From contig NZ_NPFY01000022.1 in the NCBI RefSeq assembly GCF_002259415.1, positions 124,001 through 188,000 on the forward strand: DNA of 64,000 nucleotides. Direction: 5' to 3'. The translations under genes were made by a program, and so were the position numbers. This document shows positions 1 to 7,701 of the stretch, one piece after another. Within the stretch, counting starts at the first letter, position 1, and each line of letters begins with the position of its first letter. A model generated the notes under the pieces. That model did not search any database and was not told the origin of the DNA. It saw only the letters and a program-made list of their open reading frames with translations. Source of the stretch: Rhodococcus sp. 14-2470-1b. GTDB lineage: Bacteria > Actinomycetota > Actinomycetes > Mycobacteriales > Mycobacteriaceae.

Positions 1-323
1 ACTCGATTCTGATCGACCCGACCCATGATTTCGGCAAAAACACCTTCCACGGGCTCGAGTTGTTGCGTCGCGTGGACGTTCTTGTAAACACCGGATGGCC
101 AGTGCTCATGGCGCTGAGCAACAAGGATTTTATCGGGGAGACTCTAGGTGTAGAACTCGCCGACCGGTTGGAGGGAACATTGGCAGCGACAGCATTGGCC
201 GCAGCAGGCGGCGCCCGAATGTTCCGGGTGCACGAAGTTGCGTCGACCAGAAGAGTCGTAGACATGGTTGCGGCGATACAGGGAAACAGGGCCCCGGTGC
301 GGACCGTCAGGGGGCTGGCATGA
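1..323 (+). CDS. folP2: Dihydropteroate synthase family protein, FolP2-type, C-terminal part (5' end outside window)
   Basis: Only the last 107 codons are present, reading in frame from base 3. They carry typical dihydropteroate-synthase sequence: ILIDPTHDFGKNT, then GLELLRRVD, TGWPVLMALSNKDF and a C-terminal RVHEV segment. The family condenses 6-hydroxymethyl-dihydropterin diphosphate with p-aminobenzoate in folate synthesis. The gene next door is gpgS, as for M. tuberculosis folP2 (Rv1207), a paralogue whose DHPS activity is doubtful, so the enzymatic role here is uncertain. The stop overlaps the gpgS start (ATGA), which suggests translational coupling. Confidence 0.88.
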   Translation, partial: SILIDPTHDFGKNTFHGLELLRRVDVLVNTGWPVLMALSNKDFIGETLGVELADRLEGTLAATALAAAGGARMFRVHEVASTRRVVDMVAAIQGNRAPVRTVRGLA

Positions 324-1252
324 CGCTTGCGGACCGAACCACCGTCCTGGATTCATGGGCGGACACCAATACGTGGGACACCCCGTCGTGGTCCATCGCG
401 GAGCTCGAGGCAGCGAAGGCGGGCCGCACCGTCTCCGTCGTACTGCCTGCGCTCGACGAGGAAGACACCGTTGCGGCCGTGGTGGATACCATCCATCCAC
501 TGCTGGGCGGTCTCGTCGACGAACTGATCGTCCTGGACTCCGGGTCTACAGACGCCACCGCCGAACGTGCCACGGCCGCCGGTGCGCGGGTCATCAGTCG
601 CGAGGAAGCAATTCCCGGACTCGACCCGGTCAGGGGCAAAGGTGAAGTTCTGTGGCGAGCGATCGCCGCGTCGACGGGTGATCTGATCGCGTTCGTCGAC
701 TCCGATCTGATCAACCCGGACCCGGCGTTCGTGCCCAAGCTTCTCGGCCCCCTGCTGATGGGCGACGGAATCCATCTGGTGAAGGGCTACTACCGACGCC
801 CGTTGCGCACCAGCGGCACCGAGGACGCCAACGGCGGTGGCAGGGTCACCGAGCTGGTTGCACGGCCGATGCTCGCCGCCATGCGCCCGGAGCTCACCGG
901 TGTGATCCAACCGTTGGGCGGGGAGTACGCCGGAACGAGAGAACTCCTCTCCGCGGTGCCGTTCGCTCCCGGCTACGGCGTGGAGATCGGACTGTTGCTC
1001 GACACCTACGACAAGCTGGGACTCGGCGCGATCGGTCAGGTCAATCTCGGTGTCCGCAAGCACCGCAACCGCCCGCTGGTGGAATTGGGCGCGATGAGCC
1101 GTCAGATCGTGGGCACCATGTTGAACCGGTGCGGAATGGTGGACTCGGGGGCGGGACTGATGCAGTTCCGCGTCGACGGAGATTCGTTCGTGCCGTTCTC
1201 CACCGAGGTGTCGCTGGCCGATCGGCCCGCCATCAACACCTTGCACGCGTAA
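320..1252 (+). CDS. gpgS: Glucosyl-3-phosphoglycerate synthase
   Basis: This retaining GT-A glycosyltransferase joins glucose from UDP- or ADP-glucose to 3-phosphoglycerate, the first step toward methylglucose lipopolysaccharide in mycobacteria and relatives. The 310-residue protein has the N-terminal VVLPALDEED nucleotide-binding strand (about residues 40-49), DSGSTD (73-78), RGKG (105-108) and the metal-binding DSD triad at 127-129. The ATG at 320 overlaps the folP2 stop and gives a length near the roughly 324 residues of the M. tuberculosis enzyme (Rv1208). An upstream in-frame extension to base 95 lies wholly inside folP2 and was rejected. Confidence 0.93.
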   Translation: MTLADRTTVLDSWADTNTWDTPSWSIAELEAAKAGRTVSVVLPALDEEDTVAAVVDTIHPLLGGLVDELIVLDSGSTDATAERATAAGARVISREEAIPGLDPVRGKGEVLWRAIAASTGDLIAFVDSDLINPDPAFVPKLLGPLLMGDGIHLVKGYYRRPLRTSGTEDANGGGRVTELVARPMLAAMRPELTGVIQPLGGEYAGTRELLSAVPFAPGYGVEIGLLLDTYDKLGLGAIGQVNLGVRKHRNRPLVELGAMSRQIVGTMLNRCGMVDSGAGLMQFRVDGDSFVPFSTEVSLADRPAINTLHA

Positions 1253-1295
1253 CGGGCAGGACCGTCCGAGAGCAGGGCTGTGAGAAGATTCTGCG

Positions 1296-1589
1296 ATGCT
1301 GACGCTTCTGTTGTACGTCGTCGTCATCGCGGTCATCGCAGCCCTGCTCTTCTTCGTTGCAAGTGCCGTGTTCGGTCGCGGTGAGGAGCTCGAACCACTG
1401 CCCGAGGGCACGACGGCCACCGTCCTTCCTGCCGAAGGCGTGACCGGCGACGACGTGAAAGACCTCAAATTCCAGCAGACGATGCGCGGCTACAAGCCCA
1501 GCGAAGTCGACTGGGCCCTGGAGCGGCTCGCTGCGGAGATCGACCTGCTCCGGTCGCGTCTGGACGATACGACGAACGTGGACAAGTGA
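1296..1589 (+). CDS. Small membrane protein with DivIVA-type segment (Rv1209-like)
   Basis: This 97-residue protein starts with one strongly hydrophobic helix (about residues 2-25). A short linker follows, then the motif FQQTMRGYKPSEVDWALERLAAEIDLLR, which is the conserved N-terminal DivIVA/Wag31 signature followed by a coiled coil. DivIVA proteins mark curved membrane and the growing pole in actinobacteria, so a membrane-anchored accessory of polar growth is plausible but not shown. Its stop overlaps the GTG of the tag gene by four bases, and the order matches Rv1209-tagA. Confidence 0.8.
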   Translation: MLTLLLYVVVIAVIAALLFFVASAVFGRGEELEPLPEGTTATVLPAEGVTGDDVKDLKFQQTMRGYKPSEVDWALERLAAEIDLLRSRLDDTTNVDK

Positions 1590-2191
1590 CGGCCGTACCA
1601 GGCCCCGACGGCAAGCTGAGGTGCCCGTGGGGAGCGACCGACGACGACCTGTACCGCGCCTATCACGACACCGAATGGGGTCGTGAGCTCCACGGCCGAG
1701 ACGCTCTGTACGAGCGCCTGTGCCTCGAAGCGTTCCAGTCCGGATTGGCCTGGATCACGATCCTGCGCAAGCGTGAGAACTTCCGTCGAGCCTTCGCTGG
1801 ATTCGATCCGACGATCGTCGCCGCGTTCGATTCCGCAGACACCGAGAGGCTGATGCAGGACAGCTCGATCGTGCGGAACCGCGCCAAGATCGAAGCGGCC
1901 ATCGGCAACGCGCGGGTGATCCTCGACCTGGACCCGGACCTCGACTCGCTGCTCTGGTCGTTCGCGCCGACGCGACGACCGAAGCGTCTCGATTCGATAT
2001 CGGACGTACCTGCCGTGACCGCGGAATCCACAGCGATGGCCAAGGAGCTCAAACGCCGTGGACTGCGGTTCTTCGGTCCGACCACGGCTTACGCATTGAT
2101 GCAGGCCACCGGAATGGTCGACGATCACCTGACGGGATGTTGGGTGAAGTCCCCGAATACCGACTCCAGTTCCCGGTATCGGTCTCGATAG
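1586..2191 (+). CDS. tag: DNA-3-methyladenine glycosylase I
   Basis: The 201-residue protein excises 3-methyladenine from alkylated DNA in base-excision repair. Family hallmarks are RCPWG near the N-terminus, YHDTEWG, LYERLCLEAFQSGLAWITILRKRENFR and the C-terminal GLRFFGPTTAYALMQATGMVDDHL. The zinc-ligand cysteine of the N-terminal CPW motif is present, and the later C and H positions (HLTGCW) also look intact. The GTG start at 1586 overlaps the preceding stop. The last dozen residues (SPNTDSSSRYRSR) look like variable tail. Confidence 0.92.
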   Translation: MTAVPGPDGKLRCPWGATDDDLYRAYHDTEWGRELHGRDALYERLCLEAFQSGLAWITILRKRENFRRAFAGFDPTIVAAFDSADTERLMQDSSIVRNRAKIEAAIGNARVILDLDPDLDSLLWSFAPTRRPKRLDSISDVPAVTAESTAMAKELKRRGLRFFGPTTAYALMQATGMVDDHLTGCWVKSPNTDSSSRYRSR

Positions 2192-2288
2192 GGAAGAATG
2201 GAGCGCAAGAACCATTCTCGCTCACGGCGAGAACACTTTTTTGGCCGAGGCGCAGAGCTTGGTGGCGCAGATCTGGAGGGAGCAGAGG

Positions 2289-2456
2289 ATGGCGGCGATG
2301 AAGCCCCGGACCGGGGACGGTCCCCTCGAAGCAACCAAAGAGGGACGAGGGATCGTGATGAGGGTGCCGCTCGAAGGCGGAGGACGCCTGGTCGTCGAGC
2401 TCACCCCTGACGAGGCAGCCGCCCTCGGTGAAGAGCTGAAAGGCGTCACCGGTTAA
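2289..2456 (+). CDS. DUF3117 conserved actinobacterial small protein (Rv1211-like)
   Basis: This 55-residue protein is strongly conserved across actinobacteria but has no known function. It reads MAAMKPRTGDGPLEATKEG and then GIVMRVPLEGGGRLVVELTP, the standard DUF3117 layout. The ATG at 2289 is chosen because a good ribosome-binding site (GGAGGGAG) lies just upstream and the length then matches the family; an earlier in-frame start at 2241 would add 16 unrelated residues. Order tag-DUF3117-glgA is the same as in M. tuberculosis. Confidence 0.88.
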   Translation: MAAMKPRTGDGPLEATKEGRGIVMRVPLEGGGRLVVELTPDEAAALGEELKGVTG

Positions 2457-2530
2457 CTGTTTTTCGTTTCTGTGCCCAGCCCCGCTTGCCCATTCCGGCA
2501 GGTGGGGCTTAGTGGTGGTCGGGGTGCGCG

Positions 2531-3382
2531 GTGATCAGGTGTCTCGTGCTCGCTGACGTGATCGACCTGCTCGTCTGCCCCCACTGCGGCGCCGATCTCG
2601 ACGTGGAGGACCGCACTCTTCTGTGCGATCGCGGGCATTCGTTCGACGTCGCACGGCAGGGATACGTCAGTCTGCAACCGGGGAGCGCAGGCAAGATCAC
2701 CGGCGACTCACCGGACATGATCGCGGCCCGCACCGCGTTCCTGAGCACCGGCCACTTCGACCGGGTGTCGGGGGCCCTCGTCGACGCGGTCGGTGCGCGG
2801 CGCAACGTGCTCGAGATAGGCGTCGGCAGCGGTCACTATCTGGCGGCCGTCCTCGACCGCACCGGGGGACGCGGAATCGGCATCGACGTGTCCAAGGCTG
2901 CGGCTCGTCGTGCGGCGCAGGCTCATCCCGCGATCGGCTCCGTGGTCGCCGACGTCTGGAACGGCCTACCCGTCCGTTCCGGCTCGCTCGACGCGATCAC
3001 CTGTGTCTTCTCGCCGCGCAACGCGGCGGAATCCAGGCGAGTTCTCGCACCGGGAGGCAGGCTCGTCGTCGTTACCCCCACCGTCCGGCATCAACAGGAA
3101 CTGATCGGCGAACTCGGACTCATCGGCGTCGACGAGGACAAGGCCAGGCGGCTCGGCGATTCCCTGTCCGGAGGGTTCGACCAGGTGGGGAGGACAACCG
3201 TCGAGTACCGCATGGAACTGACCCACGCCGAGGTGGGCAGCCTCGTCGGGATGGGCCCGTCCGTTCGGCACACCACCGAGGCGGACAGGCGCGCCGCAAT
3301 CGAATCGCTACCCGAGCCGGTGGTCGTGACCGCGTCGGTCGTCGTCGGAACCTACGAGCGACGGGCGAGCGCCGCGGAGTAG
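2531..3382 (+). CDS. RlmA-type 23S rRNA (guanine-N1) methyltransferase-like protein
   Basis: The 283-residue protein has an N-terminal zinc ribbon (LLVCPHCGADL, then LLCDRGHSFD, roughly residues 14-40), followed by ARQGYVSL and GDSPDMIAAR. These are the recognisable landmarks of the RlmA(I)/RlmA(II)/TlrB family, which methylates G745 or G748 in helix 35 of 23S rRNA. A Rossmann SAM-binding motif VLEIGVGSGHY follows near residue 94. In the TlrB branch this modification affects macrolide/mycinamicin binding, but sub-family cannot be set from sequence reading. Start is GTG 2531; an in-frame GTG at 2549 is possible. The 3' end overlaps the convergent glgM by 31 bases. Confidence 0.82.
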   Translation: MIRCLVLADVIDLLVCPHCGADLDVEDRTLLCDRGHSFDVARQGYVSLQPGSAGKITGDSPDMIAARTAFLSTGHFDRVSGALVDAVGARRNVLEIGVGSGHYLAAVLDRTGGRGIGIDVSKAAARRAAQAHPAIGSVVADVWNGLPVRSGSLDAITCVFSPRNAAESRRVLAPGGRLVVVTPTVRHQQELIGELGLIGVDEDKARRLGDSLSGGFDQVGRTTVEYRMELTHAEVGSLVGMGPSVRHTTEADRRAAIESLPEPVVVTASVVVGTYERRASAAE

Positions 3383-4527
3383 ACGTCGAGCGTCTGTTGA
3401 GCGATGGCCGCCCACGAGAATTCGGCGACGGCACGGGCACGACCGGCCTTGCCCATCGAGGCTGCGAGCGTCGGATCGAGCGCGACCTCGTTGACCGTTC
3501 GTGCCAGAGCCTGCTCGAACGTCTGCGGTTCGTATGCGTTGTAGTGCACGAGACGACCGGTGACACCGTCGTCGACGACCTCCGGGATGCCTCCGACGTC
3601 GGACGCGACCACCGCCGTTTCCGCAGCCATGGCCTCGAGGTTGACGATACCCAGCGGCTCGTACACCGACGGGCAGACGAAAACCTGTGATGCAGAGAGG
3701 ATTTCGCGGATCTTCTCGGTGGGAAGCATCTCGCGGACCCAATGGACGCCGTCACGGGCAGCGGACAACTCGGCAACCGCACGTTCGGTCTCCGCGGCGA
3801 TCTCCGGGGTATCGGGAGCGCCCGCGCAGAGCACGAGCTGGATCGACGGATCGAAATGGTGCGCGGCGGCGATCAGATGCCCGACACCCTTCTGGCGCGT
3901 GATCCGCCCGACGAACGCGACGATCGGCCGATTCAGGTCGACGCCGATGGCGTCCAAAGCGGAATCCGACGGATCGGCGGCGGGCCCGGCATGCCAGTTC
4001 TCGGTGTCTATCCCGTTGCGCACCACGTGAACACGCTGCGGGTCCAGACGCGGGTAGGCATCGAGTACGTCCTTGGCCATGCCCTCGCTGACGGCGATGA
4101 CCGCGTCGGCGTACTCGACGGCATTGCGCTCGGACCACGACGAGATGCGGTAGCCGCCGCCCAGCTGCTCGGCCTTCCACGGACGGCGAGGCTCGAGCGA
4201 ATGCGCGGTGAGGATGTGCGGAACGTCGTACAACTCCGCGGCCAGGTGGCCGGCGAGACCGGTGTACCAGGTGTGCGAGTGCACCACGTCCGCGTCGGCC
4301 GCGGCATTCGCCATCCGCAGCTCCGCCGACAAAGTCGTCAGCGCCGCATTGGCGCCCTTCAGCGCCGGATCGGGATCATGGACCTGCGCGGTGTCCCGCG
4401 GCGCACCCATACAGTGGATCTCGACCTCGCACAGCGCTTTCAGCTGCGCCGCGAGTTCGGTGACATGCACCCCGGCGCCTCCGTAGACCTCCGGCGGGTA
4501 TTCCCTAGTCATCATCGCCACGCGCAC
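3352..4527 (-). CDS. glgM: GT4 glycogen synthase / maltose-1-phosphate synthase
   Basis: This is a GT-B glycosyltransferase of family GT4: N-terminal TREYPPEVYGGAGVHV, VVHSHTWYTGLAGH in the acceptor half, VAFVGRITRQKGVGHLIAA at the start of the donor half, and the EPLGIVNLEAMA nucleotide-sugar motif. The M. tuberculosis homologue (Rv1212c) was first called glycogen synthase GlgA; it makes alpha-maltose-1-phosphate from ADP-glucose and glucose-1-phosphate, which GlgE polymerises. The neighbouring divergent glgC supplies the ADP-glucose. GTG 4527 gives 391 residues, starting VRVAMMTREYPP; an extension upstream to 4581 would run into the shared promoter gap. Confidence 0.9.
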   Translation of the reverse strand: MRVAMMTREYPPEVYGGAGVHVTELAAQLKALCEVEIHCMGAPRDTAQVHDPDPALKGANAALTTLSAELRMANAAADADVVHSHTWYTGLAGHLAAELYDVPHILTAHSLEPRRPWKAEQLGGGYRISSWSERNAVEYADAVIAVSEGMAKDVLDAYPRLDPQRVHVVRNGIDTENWHAGPAADPSDSALDAIGVDLNRPIVAFVGRITRQKGVGHLIAAAHHFDPSIQLVLCAGAPDTPEIAAETERAVAELSAARDGVHWVREMLPTEKIREILSASQVFVCPSVYEPLGIVNLEAMAAETAVVASDVGGIPEVVDDGVTGRLVHYNAYEPQTFEQALARTVNEVALDPTLAASMGKAGRARAVAEFSWAAIAQQTLDVYSAALARRS

Positions 4528-4603
4528 ATCTGTAAACCTACATTCCCGCGGTGAAACGCGTGTACTGCTAGCAAGGTTCACCCAGTGCGGATAGGTTGGC
4601 TCT
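4528..4603. promoter_or_regulatory. Divergent promoter region of glgM and glgC
   Basis: This 76-base gap separates the two start codons and must hold both promoters unless they lie inside coding sequence. A TAGGTT hexamer, which fits an actinobacterial -10 (TAnnnT), occurs on each strand: minus strand about 15 bases before the glgM GTG, and plus strand about 12 bases before the glgC GTG. Both would give very short leaders or leaderless mRNAs. No convincing -35 was seen at normal spacing, so the exact promoters are inference. Confidence 0.35.
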
Positions 4604-5818
4604 GTGAGGACACAACCGCATGTTCTAGGGATCGTGCTTGCCGGCGGTGAGGGTAAGCGGCTCTACCCCATGACCGCGGACAGAGCAAAGCCAGCCGTAC
4701 CGTTCGGCGGCGCCTACCGACTCATCGACTTCGTTCTGAGCAATCTCGTCAACGCCGGATACCTCCGGCTGTGCGTGCTGACCCAGTACAAGTCTCATTC
4801 ACTGGACCGCCACATCTCCCAGACCTGGAGGCTGTCCGGATTCGCCGGTGAGTACATCACCCCGGTCCCGGCGCAGCAACGCCTCGGCCCGCGCTGGTAC
4901 ACCGGCAGCGCCGACGCCATCTTCCAGTCGCTCAACCTCGTCTACGACGAGGACCCCGAGTACATAGTCGTTTTCGGTGCCGACCACGTCTACCGCATGG
5001 ACCCCGAGCAGATGGTCCAGCAGCACATCGACTCCGGCGCAGGCGTCACCGTCGCCGGGATCAGGGTGCCGCGCAGCGAAGCCTTCGCGTTCGGATGCAT
5101 CGACAGCGACGAGAACGGCAAGATCACCCAGTTCCTGGAGAAGCCCGCTCAGCCTCCGGGCACACCCGACGACCCCAATGTCACCTACGCGTCGATGGGC
5201 AACTACGTCTTCACGACGAAAGTTCTGATCGACGCCATCAAAGCGGACTCGGAGAACTCCGACTCCGACCACGACATGGGCGGCGACATCATTCCCGCAC
5301 TCGTCGAAGCCGGTGTCGCTTCGGTCTACGACTTCAACGACAACGTCGTGCCCGGCGCCACCGAACGCGACCGCGGATACTGGCGCGACGTCGGAACCAT
5401 CGACGCCTTCTACGACGCGCACATGGACCTGGTGTCCGTCCACCCGATCTTCAACCTCTACAACCGCCGCTGGCCTATCCGCGGCGCCGCGGAGAACCTC
5501 CCGCCCGCCAAGTTCGTACAGGGCGGACTCGCGCAGGAATCCGTCGTCGGCGCCGGATGCATTCTCTCGGCCGCGACCGTCCGCAATTCGGTGCTCAGCT
5601 CCAACGTGATGATCGACGACGGTGCCACCGTCGAAGGCAGCGTCCTCATGCCAGGCGTACGCATCGGCAAGGGCGCAGTGGTTCGCCGGGCAATCCTGGA
5701 CAAGAACGTCGTCGTCGGGCCCGGCGAAATCATCGGCGTCGACATGGAACGCGACAACGAACGATTCAACGTCTCCGCGGGTGGCGTCGTCTCCGTCGGC
5801 AAGGGCGTCTGGATTTGA
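4604..5818 (+). CDS. glgC: Glucose-1-phosphate adenylyltransferase
   Basis: GlgC makes ADP-glucose from glucose-1-phosphate and ATP and commits carbon to glycogen, capsular alpha-glucan and maltose-1-phosphate. The 404-residue protein has the same length as M. tuberculosis GlgC (Rv1213). It has [14 protein letters not shown] near residue 10, [39 protein letters not shown] and SMGNYVF. A C-terminal left-handed beta-helix region ends in [15 protein letters not shown]. Start is GTG 4604, divergent from glgM. Confidence 0.96.
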   Translation: MRTQPHVLGIVLAGGEGKRLYPMTADRAKPAVPFGGAYRLIDFVLSNLVNAGYLRLCVLTQYKSHSLDRHISQTWRLSGFAGEYITPVPAQQRLGPRWYTGSADAIFQSLNLVYDEDPEYIVVFGADHVYRMDPEQMVQQHIDSGAGVTVAGIRVPRSEAFAFGCIDSDENGKITQFLEKPAQPPGTPDDPNVTYASMGNYVFTTKVLIDAIKADSENSDSDHDMGGDIIPALVEAGVASVYDFNDNVVPGATERDRGYWRDVGTIDAFYDAHMDLVSVHPIFNLYNRRWPIRGAAENLPPAKFVQGGLAQESVVGAGCILSAATVRNSVLSSNVMIDDGATVEGSVLMPGVRIGKGAVVRRAILDKNVVVGPGEIIGVDMERDNERFNVSAGGVVSVGKGVWI

Positions 5819-5821
5819 CGT

Positions 5822-5915
5822 GAGTGGAGCCTGCGGAATGACCCGAGGTCAGCTGCGCGAAGCCCCGGGAGTGGAGCCTGCGGAATGACCCAAGGTCAGC
5901 TGCGCGAGGCGCAGA
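5822..5915. repeat. 47-bp direct duplication carrying the 22-bp dispersed element and the tail of the next gene
   Basis: Two near-identical units begin at 5822 and 5869. Each opens with GAGTGGAGCC then TGCGGAATGACC, followed by a stretch (GGTCAGCTGCGCGA) that in the second unit is the 3' end and stop codon of the methyltransferase gene. The first unit therefore repeats the last codons of that gene beyond its stop. The 22-bp part recurs at 13163, 13197, 22066, 29208-29395 (altered), 33453 and 52163. It fills the gap between convergent glgC and the methyltransferase; no classical terminator hairpin was seen here. Confidence 0.85.
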
Positions 5916-6528
5916 TCAGTCCGTCGCCCAGCGGAAGCAGGACGGTGGTGAGGCGCTCGTCCTCGGCGATGGCGCGGGCTGCTGCGCGTACTGCAACAGT
6001 GGTGGCGTCGCGCTGCGTCGAGTCCGGCACCCGGCCGTTCAGCAGTGCGTTGTGGAGAACCAGTACACCGCCCGGGCGCAGCAGTCGGACGCTCTCCTGA
6101 ACGAAGTGAAGGTGGTCGACGGGGCTGGCGTCGATGAACACGAGGTCGTAGGTGTCGTCGGCGAGGCGAGGCAGGACGTCGAGCGCCCACCCGTTGATCA
6201 GTCGCGTCCGTGACGGCGGGATACCTCCGGCGCGGAACGCTTCCTTGGCCGCGCGCTGGTACTCCGGTTCGGTGTCGATGGTCGTCAGTACGCCGTCCTC
6301 GCGCATGCCGTCGAGTAGCCAGAGGCCGCTGATGCCGGCGCCGGTCCCGATCTCGACGACCGTCTTCGCGCCGAGCATCTGAGTGAAGATGCTCAGGATC
6401 GCGCCGACGGAGGCAGGCACGGGTGCTGCACCGAGGTCCTCGGCGCGTTCGCGAGCCGAGACCAGAACGTCGTCCTCCTGAGCGGATTCCTCGGCATACG
6501 ACAGCAATCTCTCGGCATTAGTCGGCAC
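5896..6528 (-). CDS. SAM-dependent O-methyltransferase, family 3 (Rv1220c-like)
   Basis: The 210-residue protein has the class I methyltransferase fold of the caffeoyl-CoA/catechol O-methyltransferase family: [16 protein letters not shown] (motif I, near residue 57), [33 protein letters not shown] with the metal-binding aspartate, and [13 protein letters not shown]. The natural substrate is unknown. It sits divergently from sigE, as Rv1220c does beside sigE in M. tuberculosis. The stop codon lies inside the duplicated 47-bp repeat. Confidence 0.87.
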   Translation of the reverse strand: MPTNAERLLSYAEESAQEDDVLVSARERAEDLGAAPVPASVGAILSIFTQMLGAKTVVEIGTGAGISGLWLLDGMREDGVLTTIDTEPEYQRAAKEAFRAGGIPPSRTRLINGWALDVLPRLADDTYDLVFIDASPVDHLHFVQESVRLLRPGGVLVLHNALLNGRVPDSTQRDATTVAVRAAARAIAEDERLTTVLLPLGDGLICASRS

Positions 6529-6665
6529 CCTGCGACATTAACGTGACCCGCACGATTTTCCGAGCGGACAGGTTTCTCAGCGGCACCTCAGGTTATTCAC
6601 ACGTCGGCCACACGCGAGTGGGAGAAGCTACTTGTGATCGCTTGATCGACGAGCAACGCGAAACA

Positions 6666-6691
6666 GGAACATCCCGGCGGTGTCGCTGGTT
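6666..6691 (+). promoter_or_regulatory. ECF-type promoter (GGAAC - 18 bases - GTT) overlapping the first sigE start
   Basis: GGAAC at 6666-6670 is followed after exactly 18 bases by GTT at 6689-6691, matching the consensus read by SigH/SigE-class sigma factors. The GTG start of the long sigE form (6680) lies between the two hexamers, so mRNA from this promoter would begin downstream of that codon. It would have to be translated from an internal start such as ATG 6809. M. tuberculosis sigE also has a SigH-dependent promoter and several translation starts; by analogy this could be the stress-induced promoter. Confidence 0.6.
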
Positions 6692-7333
6692 GTACTGGTA
6701 CGTGTTCCTGAGCAGGAGGATCCAGCCATCTACGAGATCAAAGAAGATCTAGACACCGCCGAACTGAGCGGCACCGCCGCTTTCGATGCCAGCGGCGAGG
6801 ACGCCACCATGCCGTCCTGGGACGAACTGGTCCGTGAGCACGGTGACCGCGTCTACCGTCTTGCCTACCGGTTGTCCGGTAACGCCCAGGATGCCGAGGA
6901 TCTGACGCAGGACACGTTCATCAGGGTGTTCCGGTCCCTGTCGAACTATCAGCCGGGAACGTTCGAGGGTTGGCTGCACCGCATCACCACCAACCTGTTC
7001 CTCGACATGGTTCGTCGACGCAATCGCATCCGCATGGAGGCGTTGCCCGAGGACTACGACCGGGTGCCGTCGGAGACGCCCAACCCCGAGCAGATCTATC
7101 ACGACGCTCGATTGGATCCGGATCTGCAGTCCGCGCTCGACTCGTTGGCGCCCGAGTTCCGCGCAGCGATCGTGCTGTGTGACATCGAAGGCCTGTCCTA
7201 CGAAGAGATCGGTGCGACACTGGGCGTCAAGCTCGGGACGGTGCGTAGTCGTATCCATCGTGGACGCGCGGCGCTACGGGAGTACCTTCGAGTGAACGGG
7301 AAGGTCGACACTTCTCACGCCAGTGTTCAGTAG
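6680..7333 (+). CDS. sigE: ECF RNA polymerase sigma factor SigE
   Basis: The protein directs RNA polymerase to envelope- and oxidative-stress promoters. Region 2 reads [26 protein letters not shown] and region 4 reads [41 protein letters not shown], the helix-turn-helix for the -35 element. GTG 6680 gives 217 residues; M. tuberculosis SigE is 257 as annotated, with alternative shorter forms. An internal ATG at 6809 begins [16 protein letters not shown] just before region 2, with GAGG upstream, and would still encode both sigma domains. The following genes are its anti-sigma factor, HtrA and TatB. Confidence 0.93.
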   Translation: MSLVVLVRVPEQEDPAIYEIKEDLDTAELSGTAAFDASGEDATMPSWDELVREHGDRVYRLAYRLSGNAQDAEDLTQDTFIRVFRSLSNYQPGTFEGWLHRITTNLFLDMVRRRNRIRMEALPEDYDRVPSETPNPEQIYHDARLDPDLQSALDSLAPEFRAAIVLCDIEGLSYEEIGATLGVKLGTVRSRIHRGRAALREYLRVNGKVDTSHASVQ

Positions 7334-7349
7334 CTACGAGGAGGGTTGG

Positions 7350-7685
7350 ATGACGCAGGCCCGAGAGCCACGGCGGTTCAGCTCTACCGAACATCTGGCC
7401 AGCGAAGCGATTGCTGCATTCGCCGACGGAGAGCTCCGCATGAACGCGTACCTTCGCGCGGCCCGGCACATTGCGGAGTGCCCCGAGTGCGCAGCAGAGG
7501 TCGACGCCCAGCAACAGGCGCGCAGCGCACTGAAGGATTCGGGCGAGATGTCGATGCCCAACTCGTTGCTCGGTCTGCTCAGTCAGATCCCGATGTGCGA
7601 GCCGCCCGAGGTCAAAGCAGAGGTCGAGCGACGCCGACGCGTCATCGTGACGTCGGTCGTGAACCTTCGTCGCCGACGCCGTTAG
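7350..7685 (+). CDS. rseA: Anti-sigma-E factor RseA (zinc-associated anti-sigma)
   Basis: RseA binds SigE and holds it inactive until redox change or regulated proteolysis. The 111-residue protein has HLASEAIAAFADGEL followed by H40-x3-C44-x2-C47 (HIAECPEC), the zinc-binding signature of ZAS anti-sigma factors. No membrane segment is seen, so it is cytosolic like the mycobacterial protein. ATG 7350 is preferred because GGAGGG lies a few bases upstream; an earlier in-frame start at 7323 would overlap sigE. It is somewhat shorter than Rv1222 (154 residues). Confidence 0.9.
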   Translation: MTQAREPRRFSSTEHLASEAIAAFADGELRMNAYLRAARHIAECPECAAEVDAQQQARSALKDSGEMSMPNSLLGLLSQIPMCEPPEVKAEVERRRRVIVTSVVNLRRRRR

Positions 7686-7701
7686 GGTCGCCTGTGTAAT
7701 C

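Noticed and set aside
353-1468. Long minus-strand open frame opposite gpgS
   Set aside because: Composition is that of an antisense frame (His, Arg, Gln rich) and gpgS on the other strand has clear family motifs.
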